From Methylomonas rapida (GTDB lineage Bacteria; Pseudomonadota; Gammaproteobacteria; Methylococcales; Methylomonadaceae): DNA of 64,000 bases. The stretch spans positions 2,108,001 through 2,172,000 of the forward strand of contig NZ_CP113517.1 of the NCBI RefSeq assembly GCF_024360925.2, written 5' to 3'. The translations under genes were made by a program, and so were the position numbers. Of this stretch, positions 18,851 to 32,083 are shown one piece after another. The stretch's first letter is position 1, and each line of letters starts with the position of its first letter. The notes under the pieces were generated by a model. That model was not told the DNA's origin. It was given only the letters and a program-made list of their open reading frames with translations, and made no database searches.

Positions 18851-19575
18851 ACAGGGAATATCATCATTGGTATAGCGCCGGCCTGGGACGAGACATGGAG
18901 TTTTTGGTATTCGGTAATGCGGGGGCCAAGGTCCTTATATTTCCGACTCGTGATGGCCGATTTTATGAATATGAAAACCTCGGCATCGTCGATGTGCTGA
19001 AGCCCAAGATCGATGCCGGCCATCTACAGCTGTTTTGTGTCGATAGCATCGATCATGAAAGCTTTTATTGTTTTTGGCGAAAACCGAAAGACCGCATCAA
19101 TCGGCATATGCTGTTCGAAGACTATGTGCTCAAGGAAGTCATGCCCTTCATGCAGGCCAAAAATCCCCATCCTTGCACCATCGCCCACGGCTGTAGTTTG
19201 GGCGCCTATCACGCCGTCAATATTGCGTTGCGGCATCCAGGGCGATTTCAAAAACTGGTGGCATTCTCCGGGCGCTATGATTTGACCTTGGAAGTGGAAT
19301 ATTTCAAGGACTTATTCGACGGCTATTACGATGACGACATTTATTTTCATACGCCCAGTCATTTTTTAGCGAATTTGACCGACAGCGCTCAACTGGCCTT
19401 GCTACGTAAAATGGACATCACCTTGGTGATAGGCAGGGATGATCCCTTTTTGCAGAATAATCGCGAGTTCAGCGATTTACTAAGCCGTAAAGGCATCAAA
19501 CACAAGTTTTATGAATGGGATGAACGGGCACACCAGGGCCAATACTGGCGACAAATGGCCCGTTTATACCTCTGA
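18847..19575 (+). CDS. Esterase family protein (alpha/beta hydrolase)
   Basis: 242 residues of the putative-esterase (esterase D-like) group. The nucleophile is in HGCSLGAYHA, IGRDDPF fits the acid loop and DERAHQGQYW the catalytic histidine. No signal peptide is visible, so it is probably cytoplasmic. The substrate cannot be assigned. It starts inside the end of the preceding acetylxylan-esterase-like gene, so the pair is very likely coexpressed and may act on related acyl esters. Confidence 0.82.
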   Translation: MNREYHHWYSAGLGRDMEFLVFGNAGAKVLIFPTRDGRFYEYENLGIVDVLKPKIDAGHLQLFCVDSIDHESFYCFWRKPKDRINRHMLFEDYVLKEVMPFMQAKNPHPCTIAHGCSLGAYHAVNIALRHPGRFQKLVAFSGRYDLTLEVEYFKDLFDGYYDDDIYFHTPSHFLANLTDSAQLALLRKMDITLVIGRDDPFLQNNREFSDLLSRKGIKHKFYEWDERAHQGQYWRQMARLYL

Positions 19576-19650
19576 GGTGTTTGTCGGAGGGTATCATCAC
19601 GGATTGCGGCACCCTATCAACGCATAACTGTAATGACTCGCCGATAATTC

Positions 19651-19675
19651 CCTCGTATTTCGTGTTTTTCGTGGA
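19651..19675 (+). repeat. Copy of the TTTCGTG-type dispersed repeat
   Basis: CCTCGTATTTCGTGTTTTTC followed by GTGGA matches the arms at 248-270 and 513-541. It lies in the 225-base gap between the esterase gene and the efflux operon. Nothing else recognisable is in that gap. Confidence 0.5.
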
Positions 19676-19809
19676 CTGCTGATGTTTTTAAGCGGAAGGG
19701 AGCCGCCGGTTTCCATGCATGGTTATGCTTTTCGCGGTTCGAATTTAGGCGCTGCCTGGTTTTGATCCGCGAACGGCAATGCTAAATTTTCCAATCTTCG
19801 TTGACGCAG

Positions 19810-20904
19810 ATGATCAAGCGCATATTTATTGTCTTATCCTTAACTTTGCTGATTTTGGGGGCCTTGTTCGGATTGAGGTTTTATCAAATCGGTCAAGCCA
19901 TCAGCCAGATGAAACCTCCGCCGCCAGCCGTCGTGGCGGCTGCTGCAGTGACTTCGGAGCATTGGGGAGGCGCCTTGACGGCGGTGGGCAGCCTGACGGC
20001 CGTTGCCGGGGTCGATGTCAGCAATGAAGCGGCGGGAAAGGTCAAGGCCTTGCATTTTGAATCCGGGCAATCGGTCAAAAAAGGGCAGCTACTGATCGAA
20101 CTGGACGCCGATACCGATGTTGCGGAATTGCAGGGTTTGGAAGCCGAACTCGAATTTGCCCAAGTGCGTTTCGAGCGTAGCGCAAAAATGATCGAGAAAA
20201 AATACGTGTCACGCTCCGACTACGACCAGCACAAAGCCATGCTCGATCAGGCCAGCGCCGCCGTTCAGGCGAAAAAGACCCTGATAGCCAAGAAAAGCAT
20301 ACGCGCGCCGTTCAGTGGCGAACTGGGCATACGCCAGGTCGATTTGGGCCAATATCTGGCTGAAGGCAGCGGCATCGTCCGTCTGCAAGCCTTGGAGCCC
20401 GTTTATCTGGATTTCAGCTTGCCCGAACGTTACATCGCGCAACTGGCCAGTCAGCAAAATGTCATCGCTACCGTGCAGGCCTATCCCGACAAACGCTTCG
20501 TGGGCCAGATAACGGCGATCAGTCCGGCCGTCGAACGCGATACGCGCTCGCTGAAAATCAGGGCAGAAGTGCCAAACCGTGACAGATTGCTGCGGCCTGG
20601 GATGTTTGCCCAAGTGCAAATCGAGTCCGGCGTGACGCAGCCGGTGTTGACCTTGCCCGATACGGCGATCAGTTACAATCCGTATGGCGATTCGGTATTT
20701 TTGATCGAGCAAACCGGTGACGGCTTGACCGTGCAAAACCGGCAAGTCGTCACCGGCCAGCGTCGCCAGGGTCGGGTCGAAATCGTCAGCGGCCTGCGGG
20801 AAGGCGATAAAGTCGTCAGCGCGGGCCAGATCAAGCTGCGTAATGGCATGCAGGTTTCCATCGATAGTCAGCCGGCACCTGGCGAACGGGAGGCGAGCCG
20901 GTGA
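19810..20904 (+). CDS. RND efflux periplasmic adaptor (membrane fusion protein)
   Basis: About 364 residues. An N-terminal membrane anchor (about 2-25) is followed by a biotinyl-lipoyl-like half (VKKGQLLIELDADTDVAEL), a short alpha-hairpin, then SIRAPFSGELGIRQVDLGQ and beta-barrel segments typical of HlyD/AcrA-type adaptors. It should link the inner-membrane pump encoded next to an outer-membrane channel. The frame also opens at TTG 19801; I prefer ATG 19810, and neither has a clear ribosome site. The last four bases overlap the pump gene. No regulator or TolC-like gene is adjacent. Confidence 0.9.
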   Translation: MIKRIFIVLSLTLLILGALFGLRFYQIGQAISQMKPPPPAVVAAAAVTSEHWGGALTAVGSLTAVAGVDVSNEAAGKVKALHFESGQSVKKGQLLIELDADTDVAELQGLEAELEFAQVRFERSAKMIEKKYVSRSDYDQHKAMLDQASAAVQAKKTLIAKKSIRAPFSGELGIRQVDLGQYLAEGSGIVRLQALEPVYLDFSLPERYIAQLASQQNVIATVQAYPDKRFVGQITAISPAVERDTRSLKIRAEVPNRDRLLRPGMFAQVQIESGVTQPVLTLPDTAISYNPYGDSVFLIEQTGDGLTVQNRQVVTGQRRQGRVEIVSGLREGDKVVSAGQIKLRNGMQVSIDSQPAPGEREASR

Positions 20905-23900
20905 AATTCACGGATCTGTTCATTCATCGGCCGGTACTCGCCAGCGTCGTCAGTCTGTTGATCCTGGTGCTCGGTCTCAGGGCGATTTCGGTGCTGGAAC
21001 TGCGCCAATATCCAAAAACCGAGAATACCGTGGTGACCATCGCCACCAGTTATCCGGGCGCTAGCAGCGATCTGATCAAGGGCTTCATTACCAATCCGTT
21101 GCAACAAGCCATCGCCGAAGCCGACGGCATCGACTACCTGTCGTCCAGCAGTCGGCAAGGCAGTTCCACGATAGAAGCGCACATGCGTTTGAATTACGAC
21201 CCGAATGCCGCCGTCGCCGAAATTCAGGCCAAGGTCGCCAGCCAACGCAACGTGTTGCCCGCCGAAGCCGAAGATCCCGTGATCACCGCGCAAACGGGCG
21301 ATGACACCGCGTTGATGTATATCGCCTTGTACAGCGACACGCTGGAGGCGGCCAAACTCAGCGATTACATGCTGCGCGTGGTACAGCCCAAACTGCAGGC
21401 CGTGCCGGGCGTGGGCAAGGCGAAAATGCTGGGAAACAAGACATTCGCGATGCGGATCTGGCTGGACCCGCGGCGCATGGCGGCATTGGGCGTGACAGCA
21501 AGCGATGTCTACGACGTCTTGCAAGCGAACAATTATCTGTCCGGCGTGGGCGGGACCAAGGGCGATTACGTCAAAATCGATCTGCGCGCGACCACCGATG
21601 CCGTCAGCGAGCAGGAGTTTCGCCAGTTGGTAGTCGCCAATCGCAACGGCACGCTGGTGCGCTTGCAGGACATCGCCGATACGCAATTGGGCAGCGAGGA
21701 CTACGATGTCGTCGATTGGTATAACGGCAAAATGGCCATTTTCATGGGCATAGAACAAGCCCCCGGCGCGAATCCGCTGACGGTGGCCAAGGCGGTAAAA
21801 ACCTTATTGAAGGACATCGAGCGCGACCTGCCCGACGCGATGCGGATGTTGCTGCCGTATGATGCCAGTGAGTTCATCGAAGATTCGATAGACGAAGTGT
21901 TTGACACGCTGATCGAAGCCGTCATCATCGTGTTGATCGTCATTTTTTTATCGATAGGCTCGTTTCGCGCCGCGTTGGTTCCGGCGGTGACGGTGCCGTT
22001 ATCCCTGATCGGCGGCGCGTTTTTGATGCTGGCCATGGGATTTTCGATCAATCTGTTGACCATGCTGGCCTTGGTGCTGGCGATTGGCCTGGTCGTCGAT
22101 GATGCCATCGTCATGGTGGAAAACATCCATCGCCATATCGAAGAGGGGCAGCCGCGTTTGCAAGCAGCGTTGCGGGGCGCGCGGGAATTGGGCCTGCCGG
22201 TCATCGCGATGACGACCACCCTGGTGGCGGTCTATGCGCCTATCGGTTTCATGGGCGGTCTGGTCGGTACGCTGTTTACCGAGTTTGCCTTTACGCTGGC
22301 CGGCGCGGTTTTGATATCGGGCGTCGTGGCGCTGACGTTGTCACCGATGATGAGTTCCAAGGTGTTGAAGGAAGCGGGGCAGCCTGGCCGTTTCGAACGC
22401 GCGATAGAGCATTTTTTTCATGGCTTGGCCGCCTATTATCAGCGCCTGCTGCATAAAACCTTGGAGTATCCGTCGAGTATTCTGTTGTTTGCGGGCTTGG
22501 TGCTGGCCAGCATTTATTTCATGTTCATGCTGTCGGCCAAGGAACTGGCGCCGATGGAGGATCAAAGCATACTGTTCAGCATCTCCACCGGCCCGCAAAC
22601 CGCGACGTTGCCCTATAACGAAACCTATGCGCGGGAATTGATCAAGCAATTCGAAACCATCCCGGAATACAGGGAAAGCTTTTTGATCATGGGTTTTGGT
22701 GGCGATACCAGCACGGTATTCAGCGGTTTTAAATTGCCTTCCACCTTCGAACGCCAGCGTTCGCAAGCACAAGTACAACAGGAATTACAGGCTAAGGTCG
22801 GACAAATCGCCGGCTTTCAGACCGCGGTGATTTCGCCTCCCAGCCTGCCGGGTTCCGGCGGTGGTTTGCCGATGCAGTTCGTGATGGTCACGGACGCCGA
22901 TTATTCGGCGCTGGATCAAGTGGCCGATCAATTGATCGATACGGCCATGCAAAGCGGCAAGTTTGCCTTCATGAGCAAGGATGTCAGCTTCGACCGGCCG
23001 CAAACGACGCTGGTGATCGACAGGGACCGGGCGGCCGATTTGGGTATCGACATGCAGGATATTGGCCGGAATCTGGCGACTTTGCTAGGCGGGCAATATG
23101 TCAACCGCTTTAGCCTGCAAGGGCGCAGTTACAAAGTGATTCCGCAGGTCGATGATTTGGCGCGGCTGGATATTGGCAAACTGGATCATTACTATTTGCG
23201 CACGGCCTCCGGCGGCCAGGTTCCCTTGTCGTCCCTGCTGAGGCTGGAGCATACGGTAGAGCCCGGCAAACGCACGCAATTCCAGCAGCTCAATAGTTTG
23301 ACCCTTAGCGGCTTGATGATTCCCGGTGTCGGCTTGGGCGATGCGATGGCGTATCTGGAGCAAACGGCGCGGGAAATTTTTCCGCGCGGCTTTAGCTGGG
23401 ATTACACCGGGGAATCCAGACAATATCAACAGCAAGGCAACGTGTTGATTCTGACTTTTTTCATGGCCTTGCTGATCATTTATCTGGTGCTGGCGGCCCA
23501 ATTCGAAAGCTGGCGCGATCCCTTGATCATCCTGATTTCAGTGCCGCTATCCATCGCCAGCGCGCTGGCTTTCATCATGCTGGGTTTCGCCACGATCAAC
23601 ATTTATACCCAAGTCGGCTTGATTACGTTGATAGGCTTGATCGCCAAGAACGGTATCTTGATCGTCGAGTTTGCCAATCAATTGCAAAGCCAAGAAGGCA
23701 TCGGTAAGTTCAGGGCGGTCGAGCAGGCCGCCACGATACGCCTGCGGCCTATCCTGATGACCACGGTGTCGATGATAGTGGCGATGATACCGTTGTTGCT
23801 GGCCACGGGACCAGGCGCCACGAGTCGTTTTGATATTGGTCTGGTGATCGCCAGCGGCCTCGGCATAGGAACCTTGTTTACCTTGTTTGTCGTGCCGGCT

Positions 23901-23945
23901 TTTTATGTGTTGTTGGCGCGCGAACATAAGCGCGTTGAAGCCTGA
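20901..23945 (+). CDS. RND multidrug efflux transporter permease (HAE-1 type)
   Basis: 1014 residues with a GTG start overlapping the adaptor stop. The architecture is that of AcrB/MexB relatives: FIHRPVLASVVSLLI as first membrane segment, a large periplasmic loop, a middle membrane bundle with the proton-relay aspartates in GLVVDDAIVMVENI, a second loop, and the last bundle with GLIAKNGILIVEFANQ. It exports drugs or hydrophobic compounds using the proton gradient. The substrate is unknown. With only adaptor and pump in the operon, the outer-membrane partner must be encoded elsewhere. Confidence 0.94.
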   Translation: MKFTDLFIHRPVLASVVSLLILVLGLRAISVLELRQYPKTENTVVTIATSYPGASSDLIKGFITNPLQQAIAEADGIDYLSSSSRQGSSTIEAHMRLNYDPNAAVAEIQAKVASQRNVLPAEAEDPVITAQTGDDTALMYIALYSDTLEAAKLSDYMLRVVQPKLQAVPGVGKAKMLGNKTFAMRIWLDPRRMAALGVTASDVYDVLQANNYLSGVGGTKGDYVKIDLRATTDAVSEQEFRQLVVANRNGTLVRLQDIADTQLGSEDYDVVDWYNGKMAIFMGIEQAPGANPLTVAKAVKTLLKDIERDLPDAMRMLLPYDASEFIEDSIDEVFDTLIEAVIIVLIVIFLSIGSFRAALVPAVTVPLSLIGGAFLMLAMGFSINLLTMLALVLAIGLVVDDAIVMVENIHRHIEEGQPRLQAALRGARELGLPVIAMTTTLVAVYAPIGFMGGLVGTLFTEFAFTLAGAVLISGVVALTLSPMMSSKVLKEAGQPGRFERAIEHFFHGLAAYYQRLLHKTLEYPSSILLFAGLVLASIYFMFMLSAKELAPMEDQSILFSISTGPQTATLPYNETYARELIKQFETIPEYRESFLIMGFGGDTSTVFSGFKLPSTFERQRSQAQVQQELQAKVGQIAGFQTAVISPPSLPGSGGGLPMQFVMVTDADYSALDQVADQLIDTAMQSGKFAFMSKDVSFDRPQTTLVIDRDRAADLGIDMQDIGRNLATLLGGQYVNRFSLQGRSYKVIPQVDDLARLDIGKLDHYYLRTASGGQVPLSSLLRLEHTVEPGKRTQFQQLNSLTLSGLMIPGVGLGDAMAYLEQTAREIFPRGFSWDYTGESRQYQQQGNVLILTFFMALLIIYLVLAAQFESWRDPLIILISVPLSIASALAFIMLGFATINIYTQVGLITLIGLIAKNGILIVEFANQLQSQEGIGKFRAVEQAATIRLRPILMTTVSMIVAMIPLLLATGPGATSRFDIGLVIASGLGIGTLFTLFVVPAFYVLLAREHKRVEA

Positions 23946-24319
23946 CGAGCAAGCAGAGGAGCAGCAAACGGCGAGTGGTTTGCGGTAAATATTGATGGGA
24001 TTTTGAAGCAGGGTAAAACAGGCCGCCGAGATCGCGCGAAGCGGTCAACTGATTGAAATTTTTGCCGATTCCAGAAATCTACGGCCACAAAAACGAAAAT
24101 CGTCCACGTTGTTAATTGTGCCGGCTTGAAAGTCGGTGTAAAAAGCATTATCAAATCCGGTGTAAATGTGTCGTGATAGACGCCGCGAGTCGACCCGAGC
24201 AGGCCGGATGTGTCGTTTCGATGAATGATACGGCGTGCATACCGAAATAATGACAAAGCCTAATGAACTTGTAGGTTCCTTAAGCCTGGTTTTTTCTTAC
24301 AGAAATTGAAGGTTGTTTT
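23946..24319 (+). promoter_or_regulatory. 374-base upstream region of the PFOR gene
   Basis: No open frame of interest lies here. The region should hold the nifJ promoter; GAAGG lies about eight bases before the ATG as ribosome site. I could not identify a convincing FNR box, sigma-54 site or terminator for the preceding pump gene. Confidence 0.4.
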
Positions 24320-28964
<4,645 letters not shown>

Positions 28965-29023
28965 CGTTTTTCAGCATTGCGAAATCTGGCTTGCTGAATG
29001 AGTAGTTCGGATTTGAATGATTT

Positions 29024-29054
29024 GACTCCCGCTCTTGCGGGAGTCCTCGTTTTT
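29024..29054 (+). terminator. Rho-independent terminator after the nifJ operon
   Basis: Perfect 9-bp stem GACTCCCGC / GCGGGAGTC (29024-29032, 29037-29045) with loop TCTT, then CTCGTTTTTA. It is the end of the nifJ-dihydroorotate-dehydrogenase-like transcript. Confidence 0.85.
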
Positions 29055-29093
29055 ATGATTTGACATGTTTTTATTCGAAATAGACAACCCGTC

Positions 29094-30311
29094 GTGGCGG
29101 TGCCGTTAGTGGGTGCAGAAGGTTTTACAGACGCGCAATTCGATGTCGTCATCATCGGCGCCGGCGCCTCGGGCTTGATGTGCGCGATCGAGGCCGCCAA
29201 ACGCGGGCGCAAGGTGCGCATCATCGACCATGCCAACAAGCCCGGCAAGAAAATCCTGATGTCCGGCGGCGGCCGCTGTAATTTCACCAATTATTCGGTC
29301 GAAGCCGACAATTACCTCTCGCATAACCCGCACTTCTGCAAATCGGCCTTGAAGCGTTTCACGCAATGGGATTTTCTGTCGCTGGTGCAGCGCTACAAAA
29401 TTGCCTATCACGAACGCCTGCACGGCCAGTTGTTTTGCGATGACAGCGCTAGGGATATATTGGACATGTTGCTGGCGGAATGCCGCCGGTACGGCGCAAG
29501 CATCAGCCTGCAATGCGCGGTTCAACGTATCGCCCAAGATGCCGGCGGCGGTTTCCAAGTCCATACCAATCAAGGCAAGTTACACTGCCAATCGCTGGTA
29601 GTCGCGACCGGCGGCTTGTCGATTCCAAAAATGGGCGCGACGCCGTTGGGCTATCGGATTGCCGAGCAGTTCAATATCAAAGTGTGGCCGACGCGGGCTG
29701 GTCTCGTGCCGTTGACGCTGCAACCGCATGACAAAGAGGTGTTTTCGGCGTTGACCGGCATCGCCGTGCCGTGCGAAGTTTCCACTCAGAACCGGTCTTT
29801 TCGGGAAAATCTGCTGTTTACCCATCGCGGCCTGAGCGGGCCTGCGATCCTGCAAATCTCGTCTTACTGGCAGCCTGGAGAAGCCCTCGTGATCAATTGC
29901 CTGCCGGACCGTGATCTACTGGCCGAATTGAAGCAATTGCGCAAGCAGGGCAGCAAATTCAAGGTTAAAACCTGGCTGGGGGAATTATTGCCCAAGCGCC
30001 TGTTGCCGGCCTTGCTGTCTGAAGCGATGCTGGAATGTGCGCTGGTCGATTGCTCCGACAAACAATTTCGGCAAATCAGCGATCATATCCAGGCCTGGCA
30101 TATCAGGCCGAACGGCTCTGAAGGCTACCGCACGGCTGAAGTCACGATAGGGGGTGTCGACTGCGATGCGCTCTCGTCCAAAACCATGGAATCTTTGAAA
30201 GTGAAGAGGCTTTATTTTGTCGGCGAGGTAGTGGATGTCACGGGTTGGCTTGGCGGCTACAATTTTCAATGGGCCTGGTCGTCGGGCTGGTGTGCCGGAC
30301 AGTATGTATGA
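29094..30311 (+). CDS. BaiN/HI0933-like flavoprotein
   Basis: 405 residues. FDVVIIGAGASGLMCAIEA is an N-terminal FAD-binding fold; KPGKKILMSGGGRCNFTN is the family fingerprint. The C-terminal part FVGEVVDVTGWLGGYNFQWAW closes the FAD site. Proteins of this group (YhiN, HI0933) are predicted NAD(P)/FAD oxidoreductases with poorly known substrates. Starts at GTG 29094, 29100 or 29109 are all possible; none has a clear ribosome site, and I list the longest. Confidence 0.88.
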   Translation: MAVPLVGAEGFTDAQFDVVIIGAGASGLMCAIEAAKRGRKVRIIDHANKPGKKILMSGGGRCNFTNYSVEADNYLSHNPHFCKSALKRFTQWDFLSLVQRYKIAYHERLHGQLFCDDSARDILDMLLAECRRYGASISLQCAVQRIAQDAGGGFQVHTNQGKLHCQSLVVATGGLSIPKMGATPLGYRIAEQFNIKVWPTRAGLVPLTLQPHDKEVFSALTGIAVPCEVSTQNRSFRENLLFTHRGLSGPAILQISSYWQPGEALVINCLPDRDLLAELKQLRKQGSKFKVKTWLGELLPKRLLPALLSEAMLECALVDCSDKQFRQISDHIQAWHIRPNGSEGYRTAEVTIGGVDCDALSSKTMESLKVKRLYFVGEVVDVTGWLGGYNFQWAWSSGWCAGQYV

Positions 30312-30504
30312 GTTTGCTGGCTTTCGCGGCGATATAGACGGAGCCGTTGAGGCGGAAGAACTCGGGGATTCAGCAGAACTGAAAATCCCGTCATAATGCT
30401 GGCCTTGCGAAACAATTCGGGCCAACAGGGAAGAAGCCTCGTTAGTCACGTTTAGCGAAGAGCTGTCGGAATTGATCACCCGCTTGGAGAAACAAGCATG
30501 GGAC

Positions 30505-30536
30505 AGCCGAAGATGCCGTTGGTGCCATCTTCGGCT
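30505..30536. terminator. Strong hairpin between convergent genes
   Basis: AGCCGAAGATG (30505-30515) pairs perfectly with CATCTTCGGCT (30526-30536). It lies between the flavoprotein gene on the plus strand and the secreted-protein gene on the minus strand. No clear T-run follows on either strand, so termination is likely but unproven. The remainder of 30312-30554 shows no gene. Confidence 0.45.
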
Positions 30537-30554
30537 TGGTATTGTCCAGTCCTT

Positions 30555-30911
30555 TTAGCCTTTGCCGGGCAGCATGCCGACGGTGCCGGGCTTGATGCGG
30601 CGGCAAGTCACTACCACGTCTTCCTGATGGCATTGCTGTTTGCCGGCTTGGTCGCCGCAAGGCTCGCAAACGGTTTTGCCCGAGGTTTTTACTTCATCCA
30701 CATGCCAGCCATAGCCTTGGGTCTGGCAGAAACGTTTGACAAAACGGTCTACCGTGTATTTTTTGGATGCACCTTCCTTTGCCTTCGCTTCCACATCGCA
30801 ATGGGCGGGCAGTGTGTTGGCCATTAAATCCCGATAAATGTATTCAGTCGCTCCCGCCGAGCCGCTCAGGAAAAGAGTCAATAAAAAACCGCTGATAAAA
30901 TGTTTTTTCAT
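30555..30911 (-). CDS. Cysteine-rich secreted protein, function unknown
   Basis: 118 residues. MKKHFISGFLLTLFLSGSAGA is a classic signal peptide, so the mature protein is periplasmic or exported. The mature part has six cysteines, including VCEPCG and QCHQED near the C-terminus, enough for three disulfides. No family is recognised. The frame extends ten codons further upstream, but the ATG at 30911 starts the signal peptide directly. It lies seven bases after a 59-residue membrane protein and downstream of a CPVC thioredoxin-fold protein, so the three are probably one transcript. A thiol-redox link is an inference from the cysteines. Confidence 0.7.
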   Translation of the reverse strand: MKKHFISGFLLTLFLSGSAGATEYIYRDLMANTLPAHCDVEAKAKEGASKKYTVDRFVKRFCQTQGYGWHVDEVKTSGKTVCEPCGDQAGKQQCHQEDVVVTCRRIKPGTVGMLPGKG

Positions 30912-30918
30912 GATGTTC

Positions 30919-31098
30919 TTAGCCTCGCTCATCGATAACACGAATGTTCATTTGTTTATTTTCTTCTTCTAATTGTTGTTTGATAGGCTCATATTTTTCA
31001 TTTTCGCTGAGCTTGACCGCCAGGATCACGCCGACCAACGCCACCGTTGCTATCACCATGTACAGCACGAAATTATCTTTTTCTGTTTTTTCACTCAT
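30919..31098 (-). CDS. Small single-span membrane protein
   Basis: 59 residues, MSEKTEKDN then one hydrophobic segment (about 10-29), then a charged tail with EEENKQM likely to be helical. No family recognised. Support comes from the clean reading frame, GAGAGG at 31104-31109 before the start, and tight packing: 26 bases after the CPVC gene and seven before the secreted-protein gene. It could anchor a complex in the inner membrane with the tail on either side. Confidence 0.6.
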   Translation of the reverse strand: MSEKTEKDNFVLYMVIATVALVGVILAVKLSENEKYEPIKQQLEEENKQMNIRVIDERG

Positions 31099-31124
31099 CG
31101 TCGAAACCTCTCTCTTTGTTTTTA

Positions 31125-31361
31125 TTATGCTTTTAAATCGGCTATTGCCGCGCCGAAATTGATATGAAATACTTGACCACCCAAGGTAAGCGCTGGGACC
31201 GAATTGACGCCAGCCGATTCCGCTTCGCCAATGCGATCTGGCTGCTCGCCAAGATGAACGATTTCCAGGGGGTATTTATCCTGGTTGATTGCGCTGATCA
31301 ACATCTGCTCGGCACCCAGGCACACTGGGCAGCCGGCATGATAGAAAATAGCTTTTGACAT
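31125..31361 (-). CDS. Thioredoxin-fold (glutaredoxin-like) protein with CPVC
   Basis: 78 residues. KAIFYHAGCPVCLGAEQ gives a CxxC redox pair at the start of the first helix, and NSVPALTLGGQ gives the cis-proline of the thioredoxin fold. No signal peptide, so it is cytoplasmic. Size and layout match small glutaredoxin/thioredoxin-like proteins. It heads a three-gene run with a 59-residue membrane protein and a six-cysteine secreted protein, which suggests a joint thiol task. The specific partner is unknown. Confidence 0.82.
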   Translation of the reverse strand: MSKAIFYHAGCPVCLGAEQMLISAINQDKYPLEIVHLGEQPDRIGEAESAGVNSVPALTLGGQVFHINFGAAIADLKA

Positions 31362-31464
31362 TTGGACTCCTCTATTTTTATTTAATAGCGAGTCGAAACA
31401 TTAAGGCAAAGATTTGGATTTGTCAAACAAATATCGTGTCGATATTTATGGTGGAACCCGAGTG

Positions 31465-32001
31465 TTAGGTTTGGCTCGATAAATATTGATTTTTCAAGCG
31501 GATATAGTGCTGGTAGGAGTATTCCAAAAAGCTTTTTTCCGAGTCATTCAATGCTCGAACAGGCTTGGCCGGTGCGCCAACATAGAGGTAGCCACTCTCT
31601 AACCTTTTACCGGGCGGAACCAAGGCGCCCGCCCCAAGCATGACATAATCTTCCAGCACGGCGCCGTCCATGACGATGGCTCCAATACCGAGCAAGCAGT
31701 AATTGCCGATGCTGCAACCATGCACGACCGCGCGATGACCAATCGTCACGCCCAGGCCTATGCTCAATTGATGTCCGGTCGGCGAATAGTCGCCGGCATG
31801 CGACACATGCAAGACAGAACCATCCTGCACATTGCTGCCCGCGCCTATGCTGATCGCTTCGACATCCCCCCGGACGACACAAGTCGGCCAGATCGATACG
31901 TCGTCGCCTAGCGTGACATCTCCTATGACCACCGCGGTCGGGTCGATATACACTTGATTGCCGATGGATGGCTGTTTGCCGTTAAATGTTCTTACTGCCA
32001 C
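31465..32001 (-). CDS. Gamma-class carbonic anhydrase family protein
   Basis: 178 residues forming a left-handed beta-helix of hexapeptide repeats (PTAVVIGDVTLGDDVSIWPT and onward). Metal-binding histidines fit HVSHAGDY and IGHRAVVHGC. The group includes YrdA and PaaY; only some members have measurable carbonic anhydrase activity, so the enzymatic call is tentative. Divergent from the SPFH gene, with 82 bases between the starts. Confidence 0.88.
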   Translation of the reverse strand: MAVRTFNGKQPSIGNQVYIDPTAVVIGDVTLGDDVSIWPTCVVRGDVEAISIGAGSNVQDGSVLHVSHAGDYSPTGHQLSIGLGVTIGHRAVVHGCSIGNYCLLGIGAIVMDGAVLEDYVMLGAGALVPPGKRLESGYLYVGAPAKPVRALNDSEKSFLEYSYQHYIRLKNQYLSSQT

Positions 32002-32083
32002 AAGGACCCCCGATTTTTGCCATAATTAGCCGAGGATATTACGCAATTGCGTTCGGGTTCACCAGACATTATTGAGGTTACAC

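Noticed and set aside
24088..24108. Possible fourth copy of the TTTCGTG repeat before nifJ
   Set aside because: It shares only short words (AAAACG, GTCCAC) in a different order, so it is not a convincing copy.
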